Part shown: one piece after another, positions 9,068 to 19,158 of the stretch
Layout of the letters: each line of letters begins with the position of its first letter
Numbering within the stretch: position 1 is the stretch's first letter
Source: Coemansia sp. RSA 487
Lineage: Eukaryota; Kickxellomycota; Kickxellomycetes; Kickxellales; Kickxellaceae
NCBI GenBank assembly: GCA_027577595.1
Contig: JANBRJ010000068.1
Location: 28,116 to 92,115 of the forward strand
Direction of reading: 5' to 3'
Length of the DNA: 64,000 bases
Made by a program: the position numbers and the translations under genes
The notes under the pieces: generated by a model
What the model was told of the DNA's origin: nothing
Databases searched by the model: none
Seen by the model: the letters and a program-made list of their open reading frames with translations, nothing else

Positions 9068-11059
9068 TTACTCTTGCGAGTTAGTCATGACACTGAGAAA
9101 CGCCTCTTGCGGCAGCTCGACGCGGCCAATTTTTTTCATCCGCTTCTTGCCCTCCTTCTGCTTGTTCAGCAGCTTCATCTTGCGCGAGATGTCCCCACCA
9201 TAGCACTTGGCTGTGACGTTCTTTCGCAGCTGCTTGACGGTCTCGCGTGCAACAACTTTTCCGTTTGCAGCTGTCTGGATAATGATGTCAAACAGCTGTC
9301 TGCGAATGACGTCTTTGAGTCTCTTGGCGATCGAGTGGCCTACATTTGCCACGCTGCTGCGGTGCATCACGGCAGCCAACGCGTCGACGGGCTCTCCGTT
9401 CAGAAGTACCTCCATCTTGACCAGATCCGACTCGCTATACCCGTCGTCCTCGTAGTCAAAGCTAGCAAATCCCTGAGACTTGGACTTGAGCCGGTCGTAA
9501 AAGTCAGTGACGATCTCGGCTGTCGGTAGCCTGCATTTGAGCATGACGCGTGACTCGTCCAGGTACGTATGCGTATGGATGTCAGCACGGTGCATCGTGC
9601 ACAGCTCAAGTATCGCACCCAAGTACCGCTCAGGAAAGATAAGCGTTGCCGAGACGAACGGCTCCATGACGGCTTCGACTTTGTCCTGAAGCTCGATGGC
9701 CGTAGGAAAGTCCGCCGGCGTCTGGATATACCTAATTACGCCGTCCCTGTATTGCACGCGGTAAGGCACTGTCGGAGCCGTCACCAATATGCTGGCATCG
9801 TACTCCTCCTCCAGCCGCTGGCGAAACACATCCATATGCAAGGTACCCAGGAACCCGAGGCGCCACCCTTGGCCCAGCGCGGCGCTTGTTTCCTTGTGCA
9901 CGCCAACGCTTGCGTCGTTGAGCGTCAGCTTCTGGATCGACTCGTTGAGTTTGTCGAATTCGCCGGCATCCAGCGGGAAAACACCCGCAAACACCATGGA
10001 TTTGGCCGGCACAAAGCCAGGGAGCGGGTCGACAGGATGCTTGTCCTTGTAAAAGGTGTCGCCGACGTGTGCCTCGGCCACACTCTTCATATTGCACACA
10101 ATGTACCCGACCTGGCCGACCTGCAGCTGCGTGGCGGGCTTCTGCTCCGGGTGCATGATTCCGACCTCCATGACCTCGTAGCGCGTGCTCGAGTGCGTTG
10201 ACACGATGCGGTCGCCGCGCCTCACGGCGCCGTCCTTGACAGCCATCAGACACACCACGCCGACGTATTTGTCGTACCAAGTGTCAAACAGTAGTGCCTT
10301 GAACGGCGCATCGATTGTGCCTGCAGGCGGCGGGACCCGCTGGATCACGCTCGGAAGCACCTTCTCTATCCCGAGCCCAGTCTTTGCCGATATGTGCACG
10401 ATGTTAGTGGCGTCAATCTCAAACGCGCTCTCTATTTGCAGGGCCGCACGATCTGGCTCGGCGGTTGGCAGATCGATCTTGTTGAGCATCGGGATTACCT
10501 CCAGGCCCTCGCCAAACGCCAGAAAGAAATTGGCCACCGTCTGCGCCTGGATCCCCTGCGCCGCGTCCACAAGAAGGATGGTCCCTTGGCAGGCCGCCAG
10601 TGATCGTGACACCTCGTAGCTAAAATCCACGTGCCCTGGCGTATCGATCAGGTTCAAAAGATACTTCTGCCCTGCGTGCTCCCAGAACATGCTGGCCGAC
10701 TGCGCTTTGACTGTGATTCCGCGCTCTCTTTCCACCTTGAGCTTGTCGAGAACCTGCTTGTTCTTACCACTCTTTGTGATCACCCCCGTTGTCTCCAGCA
10801 GCCGGTCCGCCAGCGTGCTCTTCCCGTGGTCAATGTGGGCGATTATGCTAAAGTTGCGGATCCGATCCGGCGTGTATTCACTTATATCGATCTCTGCGTC
10901 GATGTCTTCTGCAGTTGCCCGTGTTGCGTACCCCTGGCTCTGCCTTTCCTGTATTGTTGTGACCCGCGAGTGTGCGTGTGCCGCTGACATAGTCCACCAT
11001 CTGTTGGGCTTTTGTGTTTGTGACGCTGTACGCACCAGTGGGAACCATGGTTGGCGCAT
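9068..11059 (-). CDS. GUF1: Mitochondrial translation elongation factor 4 (Guf1/LepA)
   Basis: This is a 663-residue LepA-family GTPase. Residues 1-60 form an Arg/Ser/Thr-rich presequence. The G domain follows with AHIDHGKST (about 71-79), DTPGHVDF, NKID and SAK motifs. Domains II, III and V and the LepA-specific C-terminal domain follow, the latter with the diagnostic AKCYGGDISRKMKLLNKQKE near the end. Guf1 acts on the mitochondrial ribosome and is proposed to back-translocate or rescue stalled ribosomes, supporting respiratory-chain protein synthesis under stress. The frame can be opened three bases further with GTG at 11062, but the eukaryotic start should be the ATG at 11059. It is divergent from the beta-propeller gene, with a ~535-bp spacer. 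Confidence 0.95.
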   Translation of the reverse strand: MRQPWFPLVRTASQTQKPNRWWTMSAAHAHSRVTTIQERQSQGYATRATAEDIDAEIDISEYTPDRIRNFSIIAHIDHGKSTLADRLLETTGVITKSGKNKQVLDKLKVERERGITVKAQSASMFWEHAGQKYLLNLIDTPGHVDFSYEVSRSLAACQGTILLVDAAQGIQAQTVANFFLAFGEGLEVIPMLNKIDLPTAEPDRAALQIESAFEIDATNIVHISAKTGLGIEKVLPSVIQRVPPPAGTIDAPFKALLFDTWYDKYVGVVCLMAVKDGAVRRGDRIVSTHSSTRYEVMEVGIMHPEQKPATQLQVGQVGYIVCNMKSVAEAHVGDTFYKDKHPVDPLPGFVPAKSMVFAGVFPLDAGEFDKLNESIQKLTLNDASVGVHKETSAALGQGWRLGFLGTLHMDVFRQRLEEEYDASILVTAPTVPYRVQYRDGVIRYIQTPADFPTAIELQDKVEAVMEPFVSATLIFPERYLGAILELCTMHRADIHTHTYLDESRVMLKCRLPTAEIVTDFYDRLKSKSQGFASFDYEDDGYSESDLVKMEVLLNGEPVDALAAVMHRSSVANVGHSIAKRLKDVIRRQLFDIIIQTAANGKVVARETVKQLRKNVTAKCYGGDISRKMKLLNKQKEGKKRMKKIGRVELPQEAFLSVMTNSQE

Positions 11060-11272
11060 CACTTTTCACCCTCGCCCTTTGTTTGTATCCTGGCCAAGAA
11101 ACAGACCTGTACAGCCTGGTAGTAGTTTGCTTTATCGTCAACAAAAGCAGAATGATAAAAAGCACTGTCTAACCTTCCAATGAAAAACTCGGAATTCTAA
11201 ATTATAAACGAAAATATCAGATAAAAACTTCAAAAGAAAGATGTGATCATAAAATTTTGCAAGTTGCACTAT

Positions 11273-11518
11273 TTATGTGATTTTTTTTGCTGGAGCCAAA
11301 ATATCCATTAAATCTCCAAGCATTGGAGTGCATGATCTATCGTCTCTGGTACCTTTCTTTGCATTTTGGATACCACACTGGTGAATGCTGCCAACAAAAC
11401 AGCGAAAGCAGCACTTGCAGATGGTTTCCATGCTGTGCCCATACCTGTTGTCATTGCATCGAAAACAACCATGCGCCAAGTGCAAGCTGGCCTGGATGGA
11501 TTTCGATCCCCTTTCCAT
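11273..11518 (-). CDS. Possible small Cys-rich protein, unconfirmed
   Basis: This 81-codon frame starts at an ATG with A at -3 (aacaaATGG) and has higher GC than the flanks. The product contains CxxC-like pairs (GCFRCND, CKCCFRC), which could bind metal, and an acidic-hydrophobic C terminus. A donor-like CAG/GTATGG and an acceptor-like GGCAG lie inside, 57 bases apart, so a spliced version without the central cysteines would stay in frame. Another minus-strand frame through the same bases is also open and hydrophobic. I do not recognise the protein; it may be spacer between GUF1 and the propeller gene. Confidence 0.22.
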   Translation of the reverse strand: MERGSKSIQASLHLAHGCFRCNDNRYGHSMETICKCCFRCFVGSIHQCGIQNAKKGTRDDRSCTPMLGDLMDILAPAKKIT

Positions 11519-11594
11519 TTGTTGTGTTTCTTCTTTTTACAGTTGTTTCAATTATCTGTTTGGGTTACATATTTGCTCACGCTATTTGGGTCCC

Positions 11595-12881
11595 ATGACA
11601 CAGTTCAAGAGAGCGCGCGTATCTGACGGCACTGATGGCACGGCATGTCAACAACATGTCCAATCGAAAGATGCATGCCGCTTTGTTGTGGAGAGAACAA
11701 TTAGGCTTCCGCAGAGCATTGGCAGAGTAGCAGCCATAGCCGCTTGGTCGATGGATCAAGCAAAGCCCAATAGTACGCCCAGTACCACCCTTACAACGAC
11801 AGAGACAACACAGAATGACCAAACATCGAAAAACAATGCCCAGAACCCGCTAGTTGCCATTGGCACAGACACCGGATGCATTGCGCTTGTACGGATGACG
11901 GATGACGATGTCACAGTCATTGACCATGGCAGCAGCGGTAATAGTAGCAACGGCAATGGAACGGCCGCGATTCAACGGATACTGATGGCCAAGAGCGCCA
12001 CAGCACCTACAGGCGCCCCTGGCATTATTATCCCATCTGCTTCTACCGCTCACTCGGCGCCCGACATGGTTGCCGGCGATGCTGACGGCCGAGTGACTGT
12101 GTTCACCCTTGGCCGGCTGTTCTCGCGCACCACGCTTTCTGCTCCCGTAAGCGCTTTGGCCGCGGACACAAACCCTCATACGCCGCATGGCTATCTTGTC
12201 GGCGACATGGGCGGCTCTGTCACCAGCTACCACACACAAGAAATGCGCTGGCGTGTGCAACTCGACCCGTATGCCGCTGAATTGACCATGTCCAATGGCC
12301 ACATAAGTGCGCTACTGGACAGGGACGATCCTCAGGTCACGGGCATATGTGCGGTCCAGTGGGCTGACGATACCGGAGTTCCGACGCGCTATGTGCTGGC
12401 AGCCACGGGAACCCAAATCCAAGTACTGTGCCATGGTACATTTGTTCTACCAGTGCACTTACGTGCGCGGTGCACAGCCCTGTGTGCAGGTTCGTTCACT
12501 GCTTCGCAGGAGGGCAGCACGCAGGCGATCGTTGGCGACGAGACTGGCTGCCTCTACGTGCTCGATAGGTTTACACTCACTCCGTATGCGCGTGTCGCCC
12601 ACCCGATTACCCGCATTTCTGTGCTTGCACACCATGCACTCTCGGCATCCGGTGGTCCGGATATTGTTGTATGCTCAACGCAATCAAACTCCGTATATCT
12701 GCTGTGCGCTGGGAAGACCATTGGCACATATGTGGCCGATGTTTGGCCCACGGATGTTGCTATCATTGAATCACTTTCAGCCGAGCGTAGATGTCCTGCG
12801 CTTGTTGTCGCAGAGACTGTTGGGCGGATGGGGACACAGGAGCACCACTGTTGGCTGAAAGTCGTTGCTATCGAGGAATAG
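11595..12881 (+). CDS. Beta-propeller protein, ITFG2/kaptin-like
   Basis: This is a 428-residue protein built from repeated four-stranded blade-like units such as PLVAIGTDTGCIALV, DMVAGDADGRVTVFTL, QAIVGDETGCLYVLD and DIVVCSTQSNSVYLL. The G-D-x-x-G-x-x-h-h pattern resembles FG-GAP/WD-type blades, and the length and blade spacing recall ITFG2 or kaptin, subunits of the KICSTOR scaffold that recruits GATOR1 to lysosomes. That match is from memory and weak, so the function is open. The frame is open from 11385, but the first 70 codons lie in T-rich leader and I prefer the ATG at 11595 (MTQFKRARV). A low-complexity insert (residues ~65-90, Ser/Thr/Asn) separates the first strands. Confidence 0.7.
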   Translation: MTQFKRARVSDGTDGTACQQHVQSKDACRFVVERTIRLPQSIGRVAAIAAWSMDQAKPNSTPSTTLTTTETTQNDQTSKNNAQNPLVAIGTDTGCIALVRMTDDDVTVIDHGSSGNSSNGNGTAAIQRILMAKSATAPTGAPGIIIPSASTAHSAPDMVAGDADGRVTVFTLGRLFSRTTLSAPVSALAADTNPHTPHGYLVGDMGGSVTSYHTQEMRWRVQLDPYAAELTMSNGHISALLDRDDPQVTGICAVQWADDTGVPTRYVLAATGTQIQVLCHGTFVLPVHLRARCTALCAGSFTASQEGSTQAIVGDETGCLYVLDRFTLTPYARVAHPITRISVLAHHALSASGGPDIVVCSTQSNSVYLLCAGKTIGTYVADVWPTDVAIIESLSAERRCPALVVAETVGRMGTQEHHCWLKVVAIEE

Positions 12882-13738
12882 CACTTTCTTGAGGCGACCT
12901 GGAAGCGCGAATCCATGGAAAGCATCTGGCCTAAGCTTTCTGAATCTCTTTCCAACTTGTTAAAATATATAATCTCAGCATCGAAGGGTTCACCCCCAAT
13001 GCAAAAGTGCGATTTTATTGTCTGCTTCTTGATGATGCATTTCCTCAACGTTTAAGAATAACCACAGCATGTAGAATGCACCCTAACCAACCACTCGATG
13101 CTTCCGGGAGAAATGACATGTGGGAAGATGGCTTACATGTTGAAAACCCCACAGGTTGGCAATTTGTGAGGTGGTTGTCTGTTTTTGACAAAACAAAACC
13201 AAGCAGTAAGTCGGCAGCGTCTGCTGATGCAATGTGAATAGCGGCCAAGGATATGTAAGCGATCAAACAGACAGACCCCAACATAGGACATGCTCCACCT
13301 TTCTCAATTTCAGCACAAGTGATGTAATATGTTTCTCCATTGCTCGGAAATCCTACTTTTTTGACAACTCAACTTGCATATTTCATTGCCTAAAGGCTAC
13401 TTGTATGCAGTGGCACTGACCTTTTTTGGTCCCTTTTCTGTACGTTTTTGCTACATCTGAAGACAGCTCGCTTCTCTCTTCTTAACTCTATCCAGTTCTG
13501 TTCTTTTTATCCCGCTTATCAACTTTGGAGCCAGATCGAGGATACTTTTTTTCTTTATCTTGTCTTTGGTTTTGGCTTGCTGTGGTCTACACTCTGCATA
13601 GCACAAGCTCAAAGTACATACTATCACATACATCTTTCTCGTCTAGTAAGAACATATACAAGCACACGTGTAAAAGTCACGAAACGCACACTATAACAAC
13701 CGCCGTCCTGGTGCAATATCCGCCCAACTACAAAAGCC
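12882..13738. other. Spacer with pyrimidine-rich leader before the NTPase gene
   Basis: The first part is the 3' flank of the propeller gene and contains a possible small secreted-protein frame on the minus strand (separate entry). From about 13410 to 13735 the plus strand is rich in C and T, as before other starts in this window, so it is probably promoter and 5' UTR of the NTPase gene at 13739. Confidence 0.4.
13045..13284 (-). CDS. Possible small secreted protein, unconfirmed
   Basis: This 79-codon frame begins with ATG at 13284. Residues 1-23 (MLGSVCLIAYISLAAIHIAS plus ADA) look like a signal peptide with an A-x-A cleavage site. The rest has three cysteines and a hydrophobic C-terminal end. 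There is no recognisable domain, and the region could equally be the 3' flank of the propeller gene. The signal-peptide shape is the only positive evidence. Confidence 0.25.
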   Translation of the reverse strand: MLGSVCLIAYISLAAIHIASADAADLLLGFVLSKTDNHLTNCQPVGFSTCKPSSHMSFLPEASSGWLGCILHAVVILKR

Positions 13739-15166
13739 ATGGTTCAGAGGGAAGATTACACATGGTTTAGGGCAAAGGCAGGCGAGGCTTTAGCACGACT
13801 CCTGGAGAGCGCAAAGCAGCTCGAGCAGCAGTTTCAATCGACTAGCCCTCAGGAGGTGCTTCTCCCAAGTGGATTGTCTTTTGGAAGCCAGAAAGCAACA
13901 AACGAGCAACACTTTGGGCCGCACCAGCAGCAGCAAGGAAACCAGCAACATTATCTACCAGATTTACAAGAAGCAAATAGTGGAAGCAGAGATGCAGGAG
14001 GCTGGACCAGGGCCATCACAAGGCCATGCTATCTCCATGGAATCCATAGGCGGCTAACCGAAATGCTCCAGCACCAGAAACCAATCTCGTTCGATGACAT
14101 TAGCATGGTCCAGTGTGGAGTATCTATAACGCCGCAGCGCACCATTGTTTTCCGCGGGTGCAAAGGAATTGGGAAGAGCTACCTCATGTTTCTGGCAGCC
14201 GCGCAATTATTAGTCCTAGACAGAAGCGTGCGCGTGGTTTATATCGCTGATTGTGGGGACTGGCGCCGCTGTATGGGCGCCGCTGAGCGTAGCGTATTTC
14301 TGGCAGAAGCAATTGCTGCAGCATTCGCTGATAGCATTGAAGTCCAGGAAATGGTCGATATGTGGATAGAGCAGGCGCATCACGATGCTGTTTATAGGCG
14401 CCCGCTGTTTGTATCACTCTTGCAGAGCATCGACGCGTATTGCCAGAAGAACGACCTCAAGATAGCAATGCTCCTGGACTGCATTGACAAGGTTGCTGGT
14501 CCAGAGCCAGAAAGTGAGGAGATAGTGGCAAACCTAGTGTTTATGCAGCACAGATACCAGTATGCCATGATATTGGCTGCATCTGACGACACAAAGGCGC
14601 GGGTTCTGAGCGAGAAACTAAATGCTGGTGACATGACTATCAGTAGTCCGTTTTCATCTGTCGAAGCAAGCCTATTTATCAACTCATGTGGGCTAGGGGC
14701 GCGCCTACAGGCACCCCAGCTCAAACAGATACTAAAACTTACATGGCAACATCCAGCCGAGCTCCAGCGACTATGTATCCTGATTCAAATGCAGCACAGA
14801 AGGCTCGGCAACGGTGGTCCGGATACTGCAATTTCGCTAGGCATTCAAGAGTTTTCTCTCAAGCCGTTTATCGACTTTGTGCCCAAGCCATTTGCAGCTT
14901 TTCTCTCTCAGGCGCAGACACTTGCTGGAGACTTTGCCCAGGCTGCTATCGACACTCTTAGAATGAGTAGCTACATTGGCGGACTCATAGATACAAATTA
15001 CATGGTCCTTGCGCCGATGTCACACCAGCATACCTTTATGTACCCAAGTCCACAAATAGCAAAAGGCATGGTTGAGCTGCATTGCAAGGCTCCCAACGAT
15101 ATCTATCACTCTTTAGAGCACTATTTGATACGCATGCAAATGGTGCTGTACCAGCGGTTTCTGTGA
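13739..15166 (+). CDS. P-loop NTPase of unknown function (STAND/crinkler-like shape)
   Basis: This is a 475-residue protein with a helical N terminus (residues 1-110, Gln-rich), a Walker A motif GCKGIGKSY (Gly140, Lys146, Ser147), a following strand VRVVYIADCGDW, and a Walker B-like KIAMLLDCID (Asp247/Asp250). The remainder is helical and Leu/Ile-rich without transmembrane segments. The order 'loader P-loop, VVYIxDCxxW, hhhhDxxD' recalls large lineage-specific NTPase families of zygomycetes related in shape to crinkler or RHS proteins; that link is inference. It is not ORC4, whose initiator-specific motifs are absent. It is an isolated plus-strand gene in a gene-poor stretch. The ATG at 13739 follows a pyrimidine-rich leader. 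Confidence 0.72.
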   Translation: MVQREDYTWFRAKAGEALARLLESAKQLEQQFQSTSPQEVLLPSGLSFGSQKATNEQHFGPHQQQQGNQQHYLPDLQEANSGSRDAGGWTRAITRPCYLHGIHRRLTEMLQHQKPISFDDISMVQCGVSITPQRTIVFRGCKGIGKSYLMFLAAAQLLVLDRSVRVVYIADCGDWRRCMGAAERSVFLAEAIAAAFADSIEVQEMVDMWIEQAHHDAVYRRPLFVSLLQSIDAYCQKNDLKIAMLLDCIDKVAGPEPESEEIVANLVFMQHRYQYAMILAASDDTKARVLSEKLNAGDMTISSPFSSVEASLFINSCGLGARLQAPQLKQILKLTWQHPAELQRLCILIQMQHRRLGNGGPDTAISLGIQEFSLKPFIDFVPKPFAAFLSQAQTLAGDFAQAAIDTLRMSSYIGGLIDTNYMVLAPMSHQHTFMYPSPQIAKGMVELHCKAPNDIYHSLEHYLIRMQMVLYQRFL

Positions 15167-16082
15167 ACACTTTTTTCGTTGTTCTGCTAATTTTCGTATA
15201 TTTCATTTCACTCTTTTGTCAATTATACACTGGTGAGGCAATGTCTTTTATTTCCTTTTTAGACAATGTGGAGAAAATGTTTTTACTATACAATTTTGAT
15301 TGATATTTTTGAGGAATTTTTCTAAAACGACTTTTGAAATAAAGTATATAAACAAACTAGCCGAAGGCATGTCTAAGCACGTGAAGATGGCCATTGACAA
15401 AAAAAAAAGCTAAACAGAAAAACATTGGCTAACTACTGCGCTATCGCCCATATGGAAGCCTACCAGTTTTCTAACCAGCAATACCATCCACAGCCAGATG
15501 CTAGCTCAGTAGCTGTGTTCTGTAGATGGTGCTTTCTTTATTTCACCTTTTAACAAATACAGTTATGGTGTTTGTGTGGTTGTCCTGTGTAGGCGCTGCC
15601 AGATTGTTTTTGGGCTTTCTATCGTTTTTCTTGGGCTTTGGCTTTACGCAATGACGTTTGCGCTGCTTCCCATTGTTTGCAGTTACGCTGCTTGCTCTCT
15701 TTTCGCTGAACCACGATTAAAAACAATATTTGCAACGGCTACATGCCAATCGACTGCTTTGGCCAGTGCTGCGGGTTTAAACACGGTTGATATATTATTA
15801 TACGCAGAAAAAACATTAGCTTATCACTGTAGAATAAAAGCTGGTTTTTTGTTTTGGGTTGCTCTGTTCCTCTCTCTCGATACTTCTGGATAGTCAAATT
15901 TCTTGGCAGAGCCCAATGCTTGATGATCGAAAAAAAAAACGAGGACAAGATGCTTTCGCGATGTACCTTCTTGGCATTTTTGAAAATGGAAAACAAGTAT
16001 AAAAGGGAAATACAGCAACAGTATTTGCCAATTATTTTTTACTTGTAATAACCACATTCATTTTTGACTTTTTCCGTTTACA
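15167..16082. other. Intergenic spacer
   Basis: This AT-rich stretch lies between two plus-strand genes. Poly(A) and poly(T) runs are frequent. Apart from the TATA element upstream of 16083 I see no feature. Confidence 0.45.
15998..16005 (+). promoter_or_regulatory. TATA box of the RTA1-like gene
   Basis: TATAAAAG lies 78 bases upstream of the ATG at 16083, a normal distance for a fungal TATA-dependent promoter. Assignment is by sequence and position only. Confidence 0.5.
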
Positions 16083-16892
16083 ATGCTCAGCGACTATGCA
16101 CAAAGCATCTTTAACATTCCAAACTATTTTCCAAGCAAAGGGGCTGCATTCGGCGTTGCAGCAGTTTACTACGCCATGGGGATAGTTCTAGCTGTTCAAA
16201 GCTTCCGTGCAAAGAACTTCAGCCCATCCCGGTATGCTGTGCTGATTGCGTTGATGCTTGGTGGGGCCTTTACGGCCCGCGGTATTTATACAATCCAGAA
16301 CTTCAGCAGCACGAGTGCGTACACTGCGTTCAGTGTCCTTGTCGCAATAGCACCAAGCTTTATCAATCTTGTAGACTATATCGTGCTTATCATCTTGCTG
16401 AAAGAGGTTTCAAACCCGCCGTCAAAGCGTATTCTCATGGGACTCAGCATGTTTGCAACATCAACAGCTGTCGCTTTTGGCGCAGTATCAATTGCTGGAA
16501 CGGTGCTTGTTACTAGCAATGCTTCAGCTACAAGGATTGAAACTGCCGTAAAGCTGATCAAGGCTAGCGTCGCTGGGCAGCTCTCAGTTAGCATCTTGTT
16601 CATTATAATAACGAGCGTTTTGCTGCTGAGGTATCGAGAGGCGCTAAGGCACACTCGGACTGTGGCCATTATCTATGTTGACGGGCTGCTTATTATTGCA
16701 CGTAACTCTGCAAAGATTGTCCCTTCATTCTACCCCCAAAGCAGTTTAATGCGCGATTCCGAAGCCGTCTGGTACTGTCTGGATCCCCTGTTTACGCTCC
16801 TAATAATATTTGTATGGGTGGTTCTGGATTTACCAAGCCGCTGTAGCCAGAAAGCTGCTGATCATGTCAATGTGTATAGCAATATTTCGTGA
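16083..16892 (+). CDS. Seven-helix membrane protein, RTA1-like
   Basis: This 269-residue protein is almost entirely membrane-embedded, with about seven hydrophobic helices separated by short loops (near residues 20-38, 50-68, 78-105, 118-140, 160-185, 193-208 and 230-250). Length, topology and the APSFxxxxDYIVL segment in helix 3 fit the fungal RTA1 family, which includes Rta1, Rsb1 and Rtm1, linked to lipid-translocation and resistance phenotypes. No signature is decisive, so a GPCR-like or other 7TM family remains possible. A TATA box lies 78 bases upstream. A GC-rich segment directly follows the stop (see 16895-17085). Confidence 0.62.
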   Translation: MLSDYAQSIFNIPNYFPSKGAAFGVAAVYYAMGIVLAVQSFRAKNFSPSRYAVLIALMLGGAFTARGIYTIQNFSSTSAYTAFSVLVAIAPSFINLVDYIVLIILLKEVSNPPSKRILMGLSMFATSTAVAFGAVSIAGTVLVTSNASATRIETAVKLIKASVAGQLSVSILFIIITSVLLLRYREALRHTRTVAIIYVDGLLIIARNSAKIVPSFYPQSSLMRDSEAVWYCLDPLFTLLIIFVWVVLDLPSRCSQKAADHVNVYSNIS

Positions 16893-16894
16893 GA

Positions 16895-17085
16895 ATCGCG
16901 ACAGGGAGCCACATCTCGGTTCCACAGCCTGAGAGCTTTGTCGTTCTCACGCCGAAGTCAGCCGGGAGGGCGTTGTACGTAACGGCGATACTATGTTTAA
17001 TCGCTGGAAAACATCCTTCATCTCTACGCCTTTTGCCATCGACCGCAGCCTCGATTATCTAAGACTCAAGTATAAGCCAAACGGT
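16895..17085. other. GC-rich orphan segment, possible gene relic
   Basis: Directly downstream of the RTA1-like stop, GC content jumps relative to the flanks and both strands are open. The minus strand reads about 63 codons ending at TGA 16869-16867, including VTYNALPADFGVRTTKLSGC. The plus strand has a 58-codon frame ending near 17064. No start codon, splice site or family match supports either. It could be a fragment of a decayed gene. Confidence 0.3.
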
Positions 17086-19148
17086 GCTAGTACCCAAGAC
17101 ACCAGGCATTCACCTATCACATATCCACTATCCATCCATAGTGGACACAGTGCTTGGCCCACTGGCTTGGTTATAACATTAGTTATTTTTCTCCAACTTT
17201 TCTTGCACTTTAATGTATTCGCCGCTCTGCGCTTAAAATATTTTTGATTATCTTTTGGAATTGATTTATCAGTCTGCTTAATTTATCAACTCGTTTTATT
17301 TAGATGAAGCTTGCAATAATGACCTGCTGTCATTGTAAAGATACTATATATTACAAGCATGCCATTTAATTAATTAATACGGTCATCTTGTACATGATAA
17401 ATCAACCGGAAAACATTAGATAGCATAAGTGGACAGGAAAGGATGATTACATATGAAATTAACACTCTTCGGATAAACTTCAACTGGAGTATGATAGATC
17501 CGCTGTTTTTCCGTATATAATTGTTTTATTTTTCGAAATGTATGCGCAGAGATTGTCTTGTTTTTTGCGTGCGAACATTAGCAGCCAAAACAAATAGAAG
17601 CCTTCCAAATGCAGTAGACACGGAGAACAAGTGCAGCATACATTCATGTGAATCTGCACTTTTCCATATCCCACTCACTTTAAAGAAAAGGCCGAATTTT
17701 GGTTTCAGCGACAGCAAACAATGGATCACGCATGCAATCAGCAGAGACAAGTGACAAACTGCAGAAACGAAACAAACCAGAATTTCCCTTTGCACATTTG
17801 CTATACATTTGCATGTGTCCCACGACACTACGCATAGGCATATTATGACATCAAGAAGCCGCGCAGTTAATCCTTCCAAATTGCCTCCACATTCCTTTTT
17901 TGCACATTGAGCATACGCTTGTTTGGACGATGCAGAAGTAGGCGCAGTCATCCGTTCGACAAGAATGCCATTTCTGCCACAATTCTGCAAATTACAAAGC
18001 ATGAATGTGCTTCTTCATCCTCCCTCCTCCCTCTTCTGCATTTGCTGTCTCACACACACGCACACACACATCCGTGTCTCTGTCCTTACTAATAACCATT
18101 TGCGATTCGTCTTTGTGATCCAGCAGCCTGACCATTTTGCATTCCTTTTCAGGTTGACCTGGTAATGGAAAAGGGACATGTAAGAGTTGACTACAAATGA
18201 TTGGCAGGTGGTCCAATGCGGAACGAAAAAACACAGCAATAAGTGCAAGACTTGCCAATGCATTGTTCATCGTCTCTCAGCAGACACAAGGCATAAAATA
18301 AAGAAAGAAAAAGACATCTGAATTGCCAAAAACATCAGGTCTGACGGTTATTTTTTTTCATAATTTTGCAATAGACGTTGCTCAACATATCGAGAATAGG
18401 AGATGTAAAAGTTGTCATATATCTTTATCACGCCTGTTTTTTCTGAGCATTGCAATCCACGGCGCTATCGTGGTCATTTTTGATAGCCCATTGTTCTTCA
18501 TTCTCATACTCGAATTTGTAATTGCATATCGTCTATTTGCCAATTTCATTCCAGAGTGACAAGTAGGCGGATTGTAGCTTTCTTTGGTAAAGAGTGAGAA
18601 AGTGGGGACGCCATATGATGTCCATGCTCTTCCGATGTCCACGGGTCATGCCAGAGGCAGATGAATCCGCAACAAGGTGCAGTTCGCGATAAACAGCAAT
18701 TATCGACAAAGCTAATTCCTTTCTGGTTGGAATTGTCTTGAACGAAAGGCAGATTAGAATGACAGAGAGGGGGCAGGACAGACAAGTGTGGGCGCTCCAG
18801 TGGCAGCAGGTCTTGTCGGTGTGTCCGTACAACGGAGCAGCAAAAAATCAGCAAATGCAAGTGGTAAAAAAGTATTGAGAGGGGGCATATGTACACCCCC
18901 CCTAATTTTCTTCGAATGCAGCGCCACAAGCAACAACAAAAGACGAAAAAAAACAAACGTATGCTTGCAATCCTTATTGTTTCCATTTTACCATCAGCTC
19001 GTTCCTTTCAATTGCAGGAGCAAGAAGGACTCTGCGCAAGCTCGACCATATGTGCACTCGTAAGCGATAAAGCAATCTGCGGAATTTGTAAATAGATAAA
19101 GAAAAACAAATTGTGAAATGCACAACCCAGCCTACGGATTGCAAAGCG

Positions 19149-19158
19149 CCTATAAATA
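19149..19158 (+). promoter_or_regulatory. TATA box of the C2H2 microprotein gene
   Basis: A CCTATAAATA element stands about 235 bases upstream of the ATG at 19388. The C/T-rich leader between them resembles other leaders in this window. Confidence 0.45.

Noticed and set aside
8892-9203. A 103-codon plus-strand frame overlapping the GUF1 end
   Set aside because: It starts with TTG, has no domain, and its last third is antisense to the conserved LepA C terminus.
13739-15166. Interpretation as origin recognition complex subunit 4
   Set aside because: Walker motifs alone suggested it, but ORC-specific motifs and a winged-helix C terminus are not visible.
17526-18002. A 158-codon minus-strand frame with several cysteines
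   Set aside because: AT-rich, no domain, no signal peptide, irregular composition, and equally long antisense frames. Nothing supports it as a gene.
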